From Flavobacterium sp. MC2016-06 (GTDB lineage Bacteria; Bacteroidota; Bacteroidia; Flavobacteriales; Flavobacteriaceae), in contig NZ_WMID02000002.1 in the NCBI RefSeq assembly GCF_009711165.2, positions 62,001-126,000 on the forward strand: a stretch of DNA of 64,000 nt, written 5' to 3'. Each line of letters begins with the position of its first letter. Positions within the stretch are counted from its first letter, which is position 1. Under the pieces are notes generated by a model. The model searched no databases, was not told where the DNA came from, and worked only from the letters and a program-made list of their open reading frames with translations. Below are positions 45,456 to 53,824 of the stretch, piece by piece. The position numbers were made by a program, and so were the translations under genes.

Positions 45456-47189
45456 TTAATTTGAAATGGAGTCTTTGATATTGATAATTTCTTTTATGTA
45501 AACAGGTTTGCCACTTGCTGAAAAGCCTTCTAGCGTTACTTCAAATTGTCCAGAAACATCGGAGGTGTAAAATTGTATGTTTGAACTTGCACTGCTTAAA
45601 TCGGCATTTGGGAGCCATAACAGTTGATGTCTATAATCGGGTATTCTCGAATTTTTATCATCAGAGTAATTGGGCTGAAAATATTCTTTTTTGCCTTGTG
45701 GTCTTAAAAGTTCCGGTTTTATTAAAAAACTACCTTTTAATTTAGATTCATAATCTCCTTTTTTGGTCGTGAAACTAAGTATTCCGTTAAATGTTTTTGA
45801 GCCATAATAATAAAGTCCTCTTATAACATTTGCTTTATAAAGGTTTTTAGGACTGTAGGTAAAGAATTCGTTCAAGTTTTCAATGATCAACCCGTCTACT
45901 AAAACTAATGGAGGAAGTGTAGATTCATAATTTTCATCATAATCAAAAACTCGTATTAAATAATTGTTGTTCTCTTTTCTAAAAACAACTCCAACAATTA
46001 CCTCTGTAACAGTTTCCTCCATTGTTGGAAATCTTGTAAAATCGTCAAAAATATATTCTTTAGATTGTGACCCGTAAAATGGAACAAAGTTATTAGGAGC
46101 AATTAAGCTGTCTTTTTTTACATTGTAATAGGCGTTTTCTACTTGACTTGAAATTAATCTTTCAGTTATGTTTTGGTTAGAATCAGCATTTAATTCAAGC
46201 GGAGAAAATGAAAGAGTAGAAAAGTCTGTTTTTTTAGGTTTATCAATTTCAATACTATAATTTTCTTTGTTCTCATCTACTAATTGAATGACAATATTAT
46301 TGTTCGGATTTGGTTTTTCTAAATTAAAATAAAATCGACCTTGTTCATCAGTATTGGCAAATTTCAAATCATAATTTTTTCCGATAATCGAAAGCGCTAC
46401 TTTTTTATTTTTAATTTCTCCAGAAGAGGATATTTTTCCGGAGATTATTTCTCCTCGCACTTCAGGGAATATAAAATTTAAGGCATTGATAGTAGTATTA
46501 GAAACGCTGCTTTGATTTGAAATTTGATATTCTTTGAAAGTTTTTTTGCTTTGAGCCGAAAATTCATCTGCTTTTCTAACCGATATGGCATAATTTCCTT
46601 TTAGAAAATCATTAGAAACAACATTGATTTTTAGATCAACTAGAGCTCTATTACCGAATGTCTTATTTTTTAAATCAAACGAAATATTCCCATCCGTTAT
46701 CGATTCAGAAGCAGTTTTTTCTTTTAAACTGTTTGTGTTGCTTGGTTTTTCTTTATAAGGGTTTATAATGTAAATATCTGAAGTAAAATATTCGTCAACA
46801 TGTTTGTTCAGCATCCAATTGGTATATCCTACTATTTTGTATGTGCCAGTTTCTAAAGTTGTGGGAATAAAAAAATCACCATTGCCTGTTCCATTTTCAA
46901 GGAATAATTTATGAGTGAAAACTGTTTTTTTATCCGCATCAACAAGTTCTAAATAAGCAATTTTGCTATATTTTGTTGGTGCATTTGTTGTTTTATTGAT
47001 GCAGAATATTTTGTACAATAAAGTTTCTCCTGTTAAGAAAGAATTAGTATTCGTACTGATAAAAACAGATTCGTTTAAGTTTTTATCTATTTCATTCAAT
47101 TCACCTATAGAACTGCTATTCTGAGCAAATATAATCTGCTGACAACTTAATAATAAAGTTATGACTAGTATATGTTTTAATCTATCCAA
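45456..47189 (-). CDS. MG-domain protein with TonB plug-like domain and no barrel (unit A)
   Basis: A 577-residue paralogue of the protein at 38809. Signal peptide about 1-22, MG2-like domain (SGETLLYKIFCI... through TLETGTYKIVGYTNWMLNKHV), middle domain with RGEIISGKISS, and a plug-like C-terminal region with PLVLVDGLIIENLNEFFTY ... FNGILSFTT. A longer in-frame ATG start exists at 47234, but the TTG at 47189 aligns with the unit B start (both read xDRLKH), sits in the same 13-nt overlap with the DUF4249 stop, and leaves a clean signal peptide. I therefore call the TTG. Function unknown. Confidence 0.75.
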   Translation of the reverse strand: MDRLKHILVITLLLSCQQIIFAQNSSSIGELNEIDKNLNESVFISTNTNSFLTGETLLYKIFCINKTTNAPTKYSKIAYLELVDADKKTVFTHKLFLENGTGNGDFFIPTTLETGTYKIVGYTNWMLNKHVDEYFTSDIYIINPYKEKPSNTNSLKEKTASESITDGNISFDLKNKTFGNRALVDLKINVVSNDFLKGNYAISVRKADEFSAQSKKTFKEYQISNQSSVSNTTINALNFIFPEVRGEIISGKISSSGEIKNKKVALSIIGKNYDLKFANTDEQGRFYFNLEKPNPNNNIVIQLVDENKENYSIEIDKPKKTDFSTLSFSPLELNADSNQNITERLISSQVENAYYNVKKDSLIAPNNFVPFYGSQSKEYIFDDFTRFPTMEETVTEVIVGVVFRKENNNYLIRVFDYDENYESTLPPLVLVDGLIIENLNEFFTYSPKNLYKANVIRGLYYYGSKTFNGILSFTTKKGDYESKLKGSFLIKPELLRPQGKKEYFQPNYSDDKNSRIPDYRHQLLWLPNADLSSASSNIQFYTSDVSGQFEVTLEGFSASGKPVYIKEIINIKDSISN

Positions 47190-48409
47190 AATGATGGTTT
47201 TATATTTGATGAAAAAGAAGTGCAATCTCCGCATTGTATGGGATATAATAGATATGAAGGACTTTCGTTAGGAACAAAGACTTTTACATTATTGTAAATG
47301 AAATCTAAAATTAAATTTCCTTGGCATCCAGCATTAGGATTATTAGAAAAACAATAAGTAAAATAATACTCTTCAATTTGAGCTTCAGGAATTTCTACAG
47401 GACAGTAATATTGATATTCAGGAATACGTTCTTTAGGGAAAATTTCTTTATAATTAAAGAATAGTCTTTTTTCAGAATAAGAACATACCTCAAAAAATCC
47501 GATTACTTTTTCTGTCGGGTTATCAACAGATTGAATGTTTCCAGAAAAGAAACCAGGTTGTGTCTGCGATAAAAGACTTCCCGTATTCGATATGTTTTTT
47601 AAAGTTTCATCAAAAGTATGACCAGCAAGACTTTGTACATATTGTTTTACCAATATGCTGTATCTGTTTCTAATGAAATTATCAGTACTTGGAATAAACC
47701 TAACAGGAAAACTAGTCACTCTGTCTTCAGATAAATCATTAGTACTAGTTAAAAGTATAGCGTCTGATTTATTATTTAAAAAACAGATTCGTGCTTCTGT
47801 AGTTCTTTCTTCAAAGGTTATTTGTCCTTTTGGATTTGCACCAGATGGGAACATGGTGGCAACTGCTTTTAATGGGTACCAGTTTGGAGCAACAATTTTA
47901 GAGGTCTCTTCGTACTCATATTTATAATACTTTGACGTATTAGTAGGATCAAAGCTGTTGGCTGTTATTTGTACACCCAGAATATCATTTTTTGTAACAG
48001 CAGTTGCTTCCAAACTTTCAATTTGAGTTTGAGTAGTCAATTTTTCTGTTGTCGACAAGTATGACCTTCCATCTTTTGTAGTAACATGTAATTGATATTG
48101 TCTATCTGGTAAAGCTTGAAACTCTGATGTAGAAATATAAGACCCATCGCTTTCTTTAAATTCATATTTATTTCCAGCATCATCAGTTATATAAACAGTA
48201 GCTTTGGTCTCAAACGTTGGCGTGTTTTCTTCAAGAGTATAAGTTCTTGAAAGTTTTATTTCTTGCAGTTTATATTGGTTTGTTATCATTGCCTGTATGA
48301 CAATAACATCTTCAAATCCTTTAGCTTCATAATTATAAGGATTTGTACAACCTATTGTTGAAGTAAGAAATAGTACGGCAAGAAGTCTATATAGTAAGAT
48401 CTTTTTCAT
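47177..48409 (-). CDS. DUF4249 lipoprotein (unit A)
   Basis: A 410-residue lipoprotein with the lipobox cysteine at about residue 21 (TIGC). Its beta-rich body and the C-terminus QCGDCTSF ... NIKPSFWID match the unit B copy. Shared internal phrases such as DPTNTSKYYKYEYEETSKI and ILVKQYVQSLA confirm paralogy. It starts 6 nt after the transporter stop and overlaps the MG/plug gene by 13 nt. Like the other copy, it could act as a surface-exposed substrate-binding partner of the transporter, which is inference from position and lipidation. Confidence 0.85.
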   Translation of the reverse strand: MKKILLYRLLAVLFLTSTIGCTNPYNYEAKGFEDVIVIQAMITNQYKLQEIKLSRTYTLEENTPTFETKATVYITDDAGNKYEFKESDGSYISTSEFQALPDRQYQLHVTTKDGRSYLSTTEKLTTQTQIESLEATAVTKNDILGVQITANSFDPTNTSKYYKYEYEETSKIVAPNWYPLKAVATMFPSGANPKGQITFEERTTEARICFLNNKSDAILLTSTNDLSEDRVTSFPVRFIPSTDNFIRNRYSILVKQYVQSLAGHTFDETLKNISNTGSLLSQTQPGFFSGNIQSVDNPTEKVIGFFEVCSYSEKRLFFNYKEIFPKERIPEYQYYCPVEIPEAQIEEYYFTYCFSNNPNAGCQGNLILDFIYNNVKVFVPNESPSYLLYPIQCGDCTSFSSNIKPSFWID

Positions 48410-48415
48410 AATCTT

Positions 48416-51166
48416 TTAAAATTTAAAATTATAAGTAATAGTTGGTATTGGAACAGCAAAAATGGAGGTTTGATAAGCTTTTATCTGCCCTTCTTTTGTT
48501 ACAAAAAAGATAGAATATGGATTGTTTCTACCTAAGACATTGTAAATAGAGATATTCCAAAAACTATGTGCTAACTTTTTTATTTTATGATTTCCTTCAA
48601 TATTCAATCCAATATCCAGTCTGTAATAATCTGGGATTCTAAATTTATTACGATCACTATAAAGCGTATATTCTGCACCATTGTAAGTATACTTTCCGAT
48701 AGGATACGTTACAGGTCTTCCTGTTTGATACACAAAATTAGAAGAAAAACTATATCGATGTGTAAATTTGTAATTCATTACAATGCTGAAATCATGAGGC
48801 TTATCGAAATTTGTTGGGAAATATTCGCCATTGTTTACTCTTTCATCACTAAACTTGCTGTCAAGTTTTATAAACGCACGCGAGTAAGTATAACCAATCC
48901 ATCCGTTAAGTCTTCCTTCAGGTTTTTTTAATAAAAATTCTACTCCGTATGCTTTACCTTCACCTTGAAGCAGCTGTGTTTCCAGATCTTGATTCATTAT
49001 TAAATTTGCCCCAACTTTGTAATCTAAGATGTTTTTAGATGTTTTGTAATAACCTTCTACACTCAATTCAACATCATTGTCATTAAGCTTTTTGAAAAGC
49101 CCTAAAGAGTATTGTAAACCACTTTCAGGTTTTACATTCAAATCAGATAATTTCCAAGTATCTGTTGGCGCTTGAGTGGTATTGTTTGAAAGTAAATGGA
49201 TATATTGAAAGTTTTTGTCAAAACCAGCTTTTACAAAAAACGTTTCATCAAAAATATAGCGTAAACCAATTCTTGGTTCAAAACCTCCAGAAGTATTTAT
49301 GACCTCGTTATTACCATATGTTTTTTCTTCAATTACTGTTGAAGGTGTTAATGGAACTCCTTCTTGATAGATTTTTTGAGTTGATTCACCCAAAGCAGCG
49401 TATAAGGAATATCTGGCTCCAATGTCAAGTAATAGCTTTTCGGTAATCTTAAAATTATCAGAGAAAAATACAGCCGATTCCAGTCCTTTTTCATCCTCTA
49501 TTTTCATAGGATTTACTAAAGAAGCAGTTCCATTTGGAGTTATTTCCCCTGGACTAACTTTGTATAACTTGCTGGAAATTCCGTAAGTAAATTTATGTTT
49601 AGCGCTGTAGGTTGAATTAAATTTCAAACTAGCTTGCGTTTCATCTATTTTATATTTAAAAATAAATGATTCAGGATTTGCTGAGTCGTAGTTAATATTA
49701 AATTTATATTCGCTGTTTGTAACGTTAAATTCGCTATTATTTTTTTCATTAAAAGCATGTTTCCATTTCAAAGAAACAAGTCTGTTGCTGTATTGATAGA
49801 GCGAATCTGGAGTTATACTGTATTTGTCTTTACTGTAGTATCCAGTTGCTTCAATTGAATTGTTTTTATTTATTTTGTGTGTATATTTTGCAAACAAATC
49901 ATAAAAAGAAGCTTGGCTGTTTTTTAGTTTTTCATCGTCAAGACTCTTTAAAATCCAGTCAGAGTAAGTCGCTCTTCCTCCAACCAATAAGCTGGCTTTT
50001 CCTTTTACTACAGGAATTGAGGCTGTCAAATTACTAGTTACAGGTCCAATACCACCTTCTCCAGAAAATTTTTCAGTATTTCCATTTTTAGATACGATGT
50101 CAAAAACAGATGACAATCTTCCTCCAAATTCTGATGGAATTCCTCCTTTATAAATGTCTACTTTGTTTATGGTATAAGGATTTATAGAAGAGAAAAATCC
50201 AAATAAGTGAGACGGATTATATATTGTTGCATTGTCTAGTAAAACTAAATTTTGATCTTCTTTTCCTCCACGCACATTAAATCCAGAAGAACCTTCGCCA
50301 GCAGTTTTTATTCCGGGAATTGTTAATGCCACTTTCAAAATATCTCGCTCACCAAGAACCAGAGGAATTGTTTTCATTCCTTCTGCTTCAATTGTTGTTA
50401 CTCCGGTTATGGCTGTTCTAATGTTTTGGCTGTTTTTTCCTTTTACAATAACTTCATCCAAATGATTGATTTTTTCGACAATAGAAAAATCTAAATTTCC
50501 GTTGCTGTAAATCATTATTTTTCTTGCAGTATTTCTATAAATTAAAGATTCAACTTCAATAGTGCTTATTCCAGTAGGGAGTTTAAAGCTGTAAAAACCA
50601 GATGCATCAGTAACAGCACTTATGGTTGTGTTTTTTACTTTTACAGTTATATCTGCCAGTGGCTTATTATCTTTTAAATCTGTTATGTGACCAGAAAGCG
50701 TGTAAAAATCAATATCAGAATCAATTTCTTCTTTACCAATTAAAGCAATAGGTTTTTCTGTTTCTGTTTTGTCTTTTTGTACAGAATCATATTGTTGAAA
50801 AAAGACTGGAGTATTAGTAACGTTGGCATTTTTTGGACTTTTAACGGGATATTTGTCGTAAATAACACTGTTTTTGGTGATTATTATTTTAGACTTATCA
50901 ATAAAAAAATTGAGTTCAGTATCTTTTAATACTTTAGATAAAACCTCCTCAACAGTTTTGTTTGAAAAATCCCCAGAAATTAGGAGCGTTTTGTCAAACC
51001 AATCATCTTGAAAATAGAATTTATAGTTTGTAGAAGCTTCAATTTTTTTTAGAACTTCTACATAACTAATATTGCTATAAGTAATTGTGATAGTAGGCTT
51101 TTGATTTTGTGAATACAGTAATTGATTTAAACCAAAAAATAATAAAATAATAGTAAATATTCTCAT
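48416..51166 (-). CDS. STN-bearing TonB-dependent transporter (unit A)
   Basis: A 916-residue paralogue of the transporter at 41770, with signal peptide, STN domain (about 23-90), carboxypeptidase-regulatory-like domain (about 150-230), plug with GSSGFNVRGGKEDQNLVLLDN, and a barrel ending YNFKF. The segment NIEGNHKIKKLAHSFWNIS near the C-terminus is identical in both copies, while the STN region and the linker that follows it differ much more. This pattern suggests a shared transport mechanism with diverged N-terminal signalling or partner recognition. It is the second gene of unit A, 11 nt after the secreted-protein gene. Confidence 0.9.
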   Translation of the reverse strand: MRIFTIILLFFGLNQLLYSQNQKPTITITYSNISYVEVLKKIEASTNYKFYFQDDWFDKTLLISGDFSNKTVEEVLSKVLKDTELNFFIDKSKIIITKNSVIYDKYPVKSPKNANVTNTPVFFQQYDSVQKDKTETEKPIALIGKEEIDSDIDFYTLSGHITDLKDNKPLADITVKVKNTTISAVTDASGFYSFKLPTGISTIEVESLIYRNTARKIMIYSNGNLDFSIVEKINHLDEVIVKGKNSQNIRTAITGVTTIEAEGMKTIPLVLGERDILKVALTIPGIKTAGEGSSGFNVRGGKEDQNLVLLDNATIYNPSHLFGFFSSINPYTINKVDIYKGGIPSEFGGRLSSVFDIVSKNGNTEKFSGEGGIGPVTSNLTASIPVVKGKASLLVGGRATYSDWILKSLDDEKLKNSQASFYDLFAKYTHKINKNNSIEATGYYSKDKYSITPDSLYQYSNRLVSLKWKHAFNEKNNSEFNVTNSEYKFNINYDSANPESFIFKYKIDETQASLKFNSTYSAKHKFTYGISSKLYKVSPGEITPNGTASLVNPMKIEDEKGLESAVFFSDNFKITEKLLLDIGARYSLYAALGESTQKIYQEGVPLTPSTVIEEKTYGNNEVINTSGGFEPRIGLRYIFDETFFVKAGFDKNFQYIHLLSNNTTQAPTDTWKLSDLNVKPESGLQYSLGLFKKLNDNDVELSVEGYYKTSKNILDYKVGANLIMNQDLETQLLQGEGKAYGVEFLLKKPEGRLNGWIGYTYSRAFIKLDSKFSDERVNNGEYFPTNFDKPHDFSIVMNYKFTHRYSFSSNFVYQTGRPVTYPIGKYTYNGAEYTLYSDRNKFRIPDYYRLDIGLNIEGNHKIKKLAHSFWNISIYNVLGRNNPYSIFFVTKEGQIKAYQTSIFAVPIPTITYNFKF

Positions 51167-51177
51167 TCGGATGATTT

Positions 51178-51903
51178 CTATAAATTTAAATTGTTAATGT
51201 ATTTCATTAGGTTCTTCATAAATAATGCAGGATCATCCTTTTTTAAGCGTCTATTCATAAAAAAGAAATCATTTATCTTTCGTTTTTTGTCAGGATATAA
51301 CTTTATGATTTCATCTTTGTCATTTACCAAAGTAAATTTGTTGTCTTTTGATAGTACAAAATCATAACCCATTACAAATTCAAGCATAAAAATATTGTCT
51401 CTCATTACATTGTTTCTCCTTTTGTAATGTTTTGTGTAAAGAATTACATTATCGCTGATCAATGTTTCTTCGTAATAACCGCTTTTGTAGTTAGCACTGT
51501 TTTCTTTTAAGTTTACAAACTTTTCGGTGCCTATTTTAAAAAAGAGGATATTCTCTTTAATAAGATTGATTTGAGTATAGTTTGTTTCGGCATAAGGTTT
51601 TAAAACTATCTCATCCATAAGGATGTCATATTTAAGAAATAAATCGGAGTAGTTTTGATTATTGTAATTAATACTGCCTTTTTTAAATTCTCCAGTAGCA
51701 TAATAACGATTTTGATCACCAGTCATCTTGTCAAAATTAAGATGAGCAGGGCCGTTTTTGAAGTCTAAAGATTCAATTCCGATATTTTTGTCAAACCAGC
51801 TGTAGGTTGAGGTTTCATTGCTGTTTTGGCTGTGAATATTATAAATGTTTAGGAATAATCCAAATAAAAATATAAAACAGGTTTTTTTTTGAAGTTTTTT
51901 CAA
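51178..51903 (-). CDS. Secreted protein of unknown function, first gene of unit A
   Basis: A 241-residue paralogue of the gene at 44562. The signal peptide (about 1-25) is very similar in both (LFLNIYNIHSQ versus LLSIYNLHSQ). The mature part shares SYWFDKNIG-like starts (YSWFDKNIGIESLDF) and ends LYPDKKRKINDFFFMNRRLKKDD ... FMKNLMKYI, the best conserved region. The family is unknown to me. It is preceded by a -7 box and leads the four-gene operon. Confidence 0.75.
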   Translation of the reverse strand: MKKLQKKTCFIFLFGLFLNIYNIHSQNSNETSTYSWFDKNIGIESLDFKNGPAHLNFDKMTGDQNRYYATGEFKKGSINYNNQNYSDLFLKYDILMDEIVLKPYAETNYTQINLIKENILFFKIGTEKFVNLKENSANYKSGYYEETLISDNVILYTKHYKRRNNVMRDNIFMLEFVMGYDFVLSKDNKFTLVNDKDEIIKLYPDKKRKINDFFFMNRRLKKDDPALFMKNLMKYINNLNL

Positions 51904-51940
51904 AGGATTGTTGGTTTTAATGTTTTTGGTTGTTGGTGTC

Positions 51941-51948
51941 CAAAAATA
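51941..51948 (-). promoter_or_regulatory. -7 box of unit A
   Basis: On the minus strand TATTTTTG (TAnnTTTG) lies 37 nt before the start codon at 51903, the same distance as in unit B. The T-rich text just upstream is also shared. The -33 element is not clear. Confidence 0.55.
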
Positions 51949-52081
51949 TTAAAAAAATGTTATAAAAACCATTCGAAACGTATGAAATGTAGTAAAATTT
52001 ATATTTTTTTAATATAAAAAACCTAAATCAGTTAAGTAAATTGGGATTTTCTATGCATATATAATGATTTAAGGCGAGTGT

Positions 52082-53044
52082 TTAAAATAATAAATCGACT
52101 TGAGAATTTATTTTTTCCAGATAATAATCGATTTTTCGAATGGCTCGATTAAAGAAAAGATTTTGCTCTTTAATCCCAGATTGCCCTAAAGCTTTTGAAT
52201 TGATAATTTGTTGTTTGAAAAAACGATGGACATTTTTACAGCTTTCCCCATTGTCAGTTATAAAATAGCCGAGGAGCGTATAAGGAACAAACATGGTAAG
52301 TTTTTCCTCTGTTTCGATAAGCATATTATTGTTTAATAAAATAAGTTCGTTATAATAAACAGAAAAATTATTTTGTGGATTAATGCATTTTTCTTGAATC
52401 AAACTCACAATTCTTTTTAAGTCTTTGCATAACTCATTTGCACTTTTTATATTTAGTAAACCAGATTCATAAAAGTATAAAATCTGCTGCAGACTGCTGT
52501 TTATAGTTGTATCATTCCAGACTTCGTTTACAGAAACATTTTCGTATGCTCTTTTTAGTTTATGCATATATTCAGTAAAAGATTCATCGATTACAAAATT
52601 TTCAAAAGCTACTTTTTTCTGATTTGAATTTAAAAGGTTAAGCCAGACAAAAGCTTTAAATTTTGACAAAATGGTTCCGTCCATAAAATAAAACAGCGGA
52701 ATATCCTTGGCTGAGTAAAAAAGTGTTGTTTTTGGATTTTTGGTCAATACCTCGATTTGTTCTGCTGATTTTCTGAAATACTCATGCATATCTTTCAATG
52801 TTTCTATTTCGATTGTTTTCTCGACAACAACTTTTTCTTCCTTTAAAAATAAAGTATCTAGAGAAATTTTAAAATAAGAAGCAAGTTTGACAGCTTCATC
52901 AATTGAAAATTTACTTTTTTCAGAGATTCGTCTGTGCGATGCATCATAGCTGATTTCTAATACAGTAGCAATTTTATCTATTAGTGAAATAGATTTTGGG
53001 ATTTTCTTCTGTATTGCCTTTAAAAGAGATTTTTGATATTCCAT
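52082..53044 (-). CDS. Helix-turn-helix regulator-like protein upstream of the duplicated units
   Basis: A 320-residue protein without signal peptide. The N-terminal 65 residues (SLIDKIATVLEISYDASHRRISEKSKFSIDEAVKLASYFKISLDTLF) look like an XRE/BetR-type DNA-binding helix-turn-helix. The remaining 250 residues are helical and of unknown function, possibly a ligand- or peptide-sensing domain. It ends 178 nt upstream of the unit A start on the same strand. Control of the four-gene units is a reasonable guess, but no operator shared by both promoters and this gene was identified. Confidence 0.65.
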   Translation of the reverse strand: MEYQKSLLKAIQKKIPKSISLIDKIATVLEISYDASHRRISEKSKFSIDEAVKLASYFKISLDTLFLKEEKVVVEKTIEIETLKDMHEYFRKSAEQIEVLTKNPKTTLFYSAKDIPLFYFMDGTILSKFKAFVWLNLLNSNQKKVAFENFVIDESFTEYMHKLKRAYENVSVNEVWNDTTINSSLQQILYFYESGLLNIKSANELCKDLKRIVSLIQEKCINPQNNFSVYYNELILLNNNMLIETEEKLTMFVPYTLLGYFITDNGESCKNVHRFFKQQIINSKALGQSGIKEQNLFFNRAIRKIDYYLEKINSQVDLLF

Positions 53045-53059
53045 AATTTGCGATAATCA

Positions 53060-53067
53060 CAAATATA
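53060..53067 (-). promoter_or_regulatory. -7 box of the regulator gene
   Basis: On the minus strand TATATTTG matches TAnnTTTG, 15 nt before the start codon. A TTTG lies 23 nt further upstream, at the outer limit of normal spacing. Confidence 0.45.
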
Positions 53068-53146
53068 AGAAATAATATTATTGTTTTAAGCAAATGCAGA
53101 TGTGATAATTGCAATAGGTTTGCCGTGTAATTAAAAATAGATAAAA

Positions 53147-53746
53147 ATGAAAAATTTACCAATCTCACTCATAATTTTTAGATTATTATTAGGGCCGATC
53201 TTGATAATGCTAACGTATAATTTTGGAAATGAAATTAGAAAAGAACTCGTTGTTTTAATTTTTATGGGTTTATTGTCGGATGTTTTTGATGGAATAATTG
53301 CTCGAAGATTAGGAACTTCTTCAGAGAAACTTAGGAGAATGGACAGCCAGACTGATTTGGTTTTTTGGTTGTGTGTTGCTTGGTGTTCATGGGTATTAAA
53401 TCCAGAAATAATCATAGAAAATGCGGTGCCAATTATTGTGATTTTTATAATGGAGGCATTAACTTATGTTTTCAGCTTTTTAAAATTTGGAAAGGAAACC
53501 TGTACGCATGCATTACTTTCTAAATTATGGGGAATAACTTTACTGCTTGCTTTTGTTGGAATGATTGGTTTTGGGTATTCTGGATTTACTTTTTTGCTGG
53601 CTGTTATTTTTGGAATTATCGGGCATATTGATGTTCTGCTTATTATCTTAATTCTTCCAAAATGGACTTTTGATGTGCCGAGCTCTTATCACGCTTATTT
53701 AATTAGAAGAGGAATTCCTTTTAAAAAGAATAAACTTTTCAATTGA
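53147..53746 (+). CDS. CDP-alcohol phosphatidyltransferase family membrane protein
   Basis: A 199-residue inner-membrane enzyme with about six hydrophobic segments. The family motif is DG-x2-AR-x8-G-x3-D-x3-D. Here it reads DVFDGIIARRLGTSSEKLRRMDSQTD (about 44-68), with all the acidic residues present but the conserved Gly replaced by Leu. These enzymes transfer phospho-alcohol groups from CDP-diacylglycerol or CDP-alcohols in phospholipid synthesis. The acceptor cannot be read from sequence. It is divergent from the regulator gene and converges on pnp through a shared terminator. Confidence 0.82.
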   Translation: MKNLPISLIIFRLLLGPILIMLTYNFGNEIRKELVVLIFMGLLSDVFDGIIARRLGTSSEKLRRMDSQTDLVFWLCVAWCSWVLNPEIIIENAVPIIVIFIMEALTYVFSFLKFGKETCTHALLSKLWGITLLLAFVGMIGFGYSGFTFLLAVIFGIIGHIDVLLIILILPKWTFDVPSSYHAYLIRRGIPFKKNKLFN

Positions 53747-53756
53747 TTTAAAATCG

Positions 53757-53791
53757 AAAAACCCCAATTCGTTTGATCGAATTGGGGTTTT
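53757..53791. terminator. Bidirectional terminator between the CDP-alcohol transferase gene and pnp
   Basis: The stem ACCCCAATTCG/CGAATTGGGGT, extended by A/T pairs, has a 6-nt loop. It carries As on the left and Ts on the right, so it works in both directions. Confidence 0.9.
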
Positions 53792-53824
53792 CTATGAATA
53801 AACCTTTAGTAAACTAAGATCTGA

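Larger units (their letters stand above)
38809..51903 (-). repeat. Tandem duplication of a four-gene transport operon (units B and A)
   Basis: Unit A (45456-51903) and unit B (38809-45305) have the same gene order, strand, domain plan, near-equal protein lengths (241/247, 916/928, 410/396, 577/584), matching promoters and the same TTG-start overlap. Each unit is about 6.5 kb. A terminator separates them. Divergence at protein level indicates an old duplication or separate acquisition of two related copies. Confidence 0.85.

Noticed and set aside
47190..47234. Longer ATG start of the unit A MG/plug protein
   Set aside because: The extension lies entirely in the DUF4249 coding region, adds basic residues before the signal peptide and has no counterpart in unit B. 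The aligned TTG is preferred.
48587..48931. Plus-strand frame of 114 codons inside the unit A transporter
   Set aside because: It is antisense to a conserved barrel region. Its length is expected by chance opposite biased codons.
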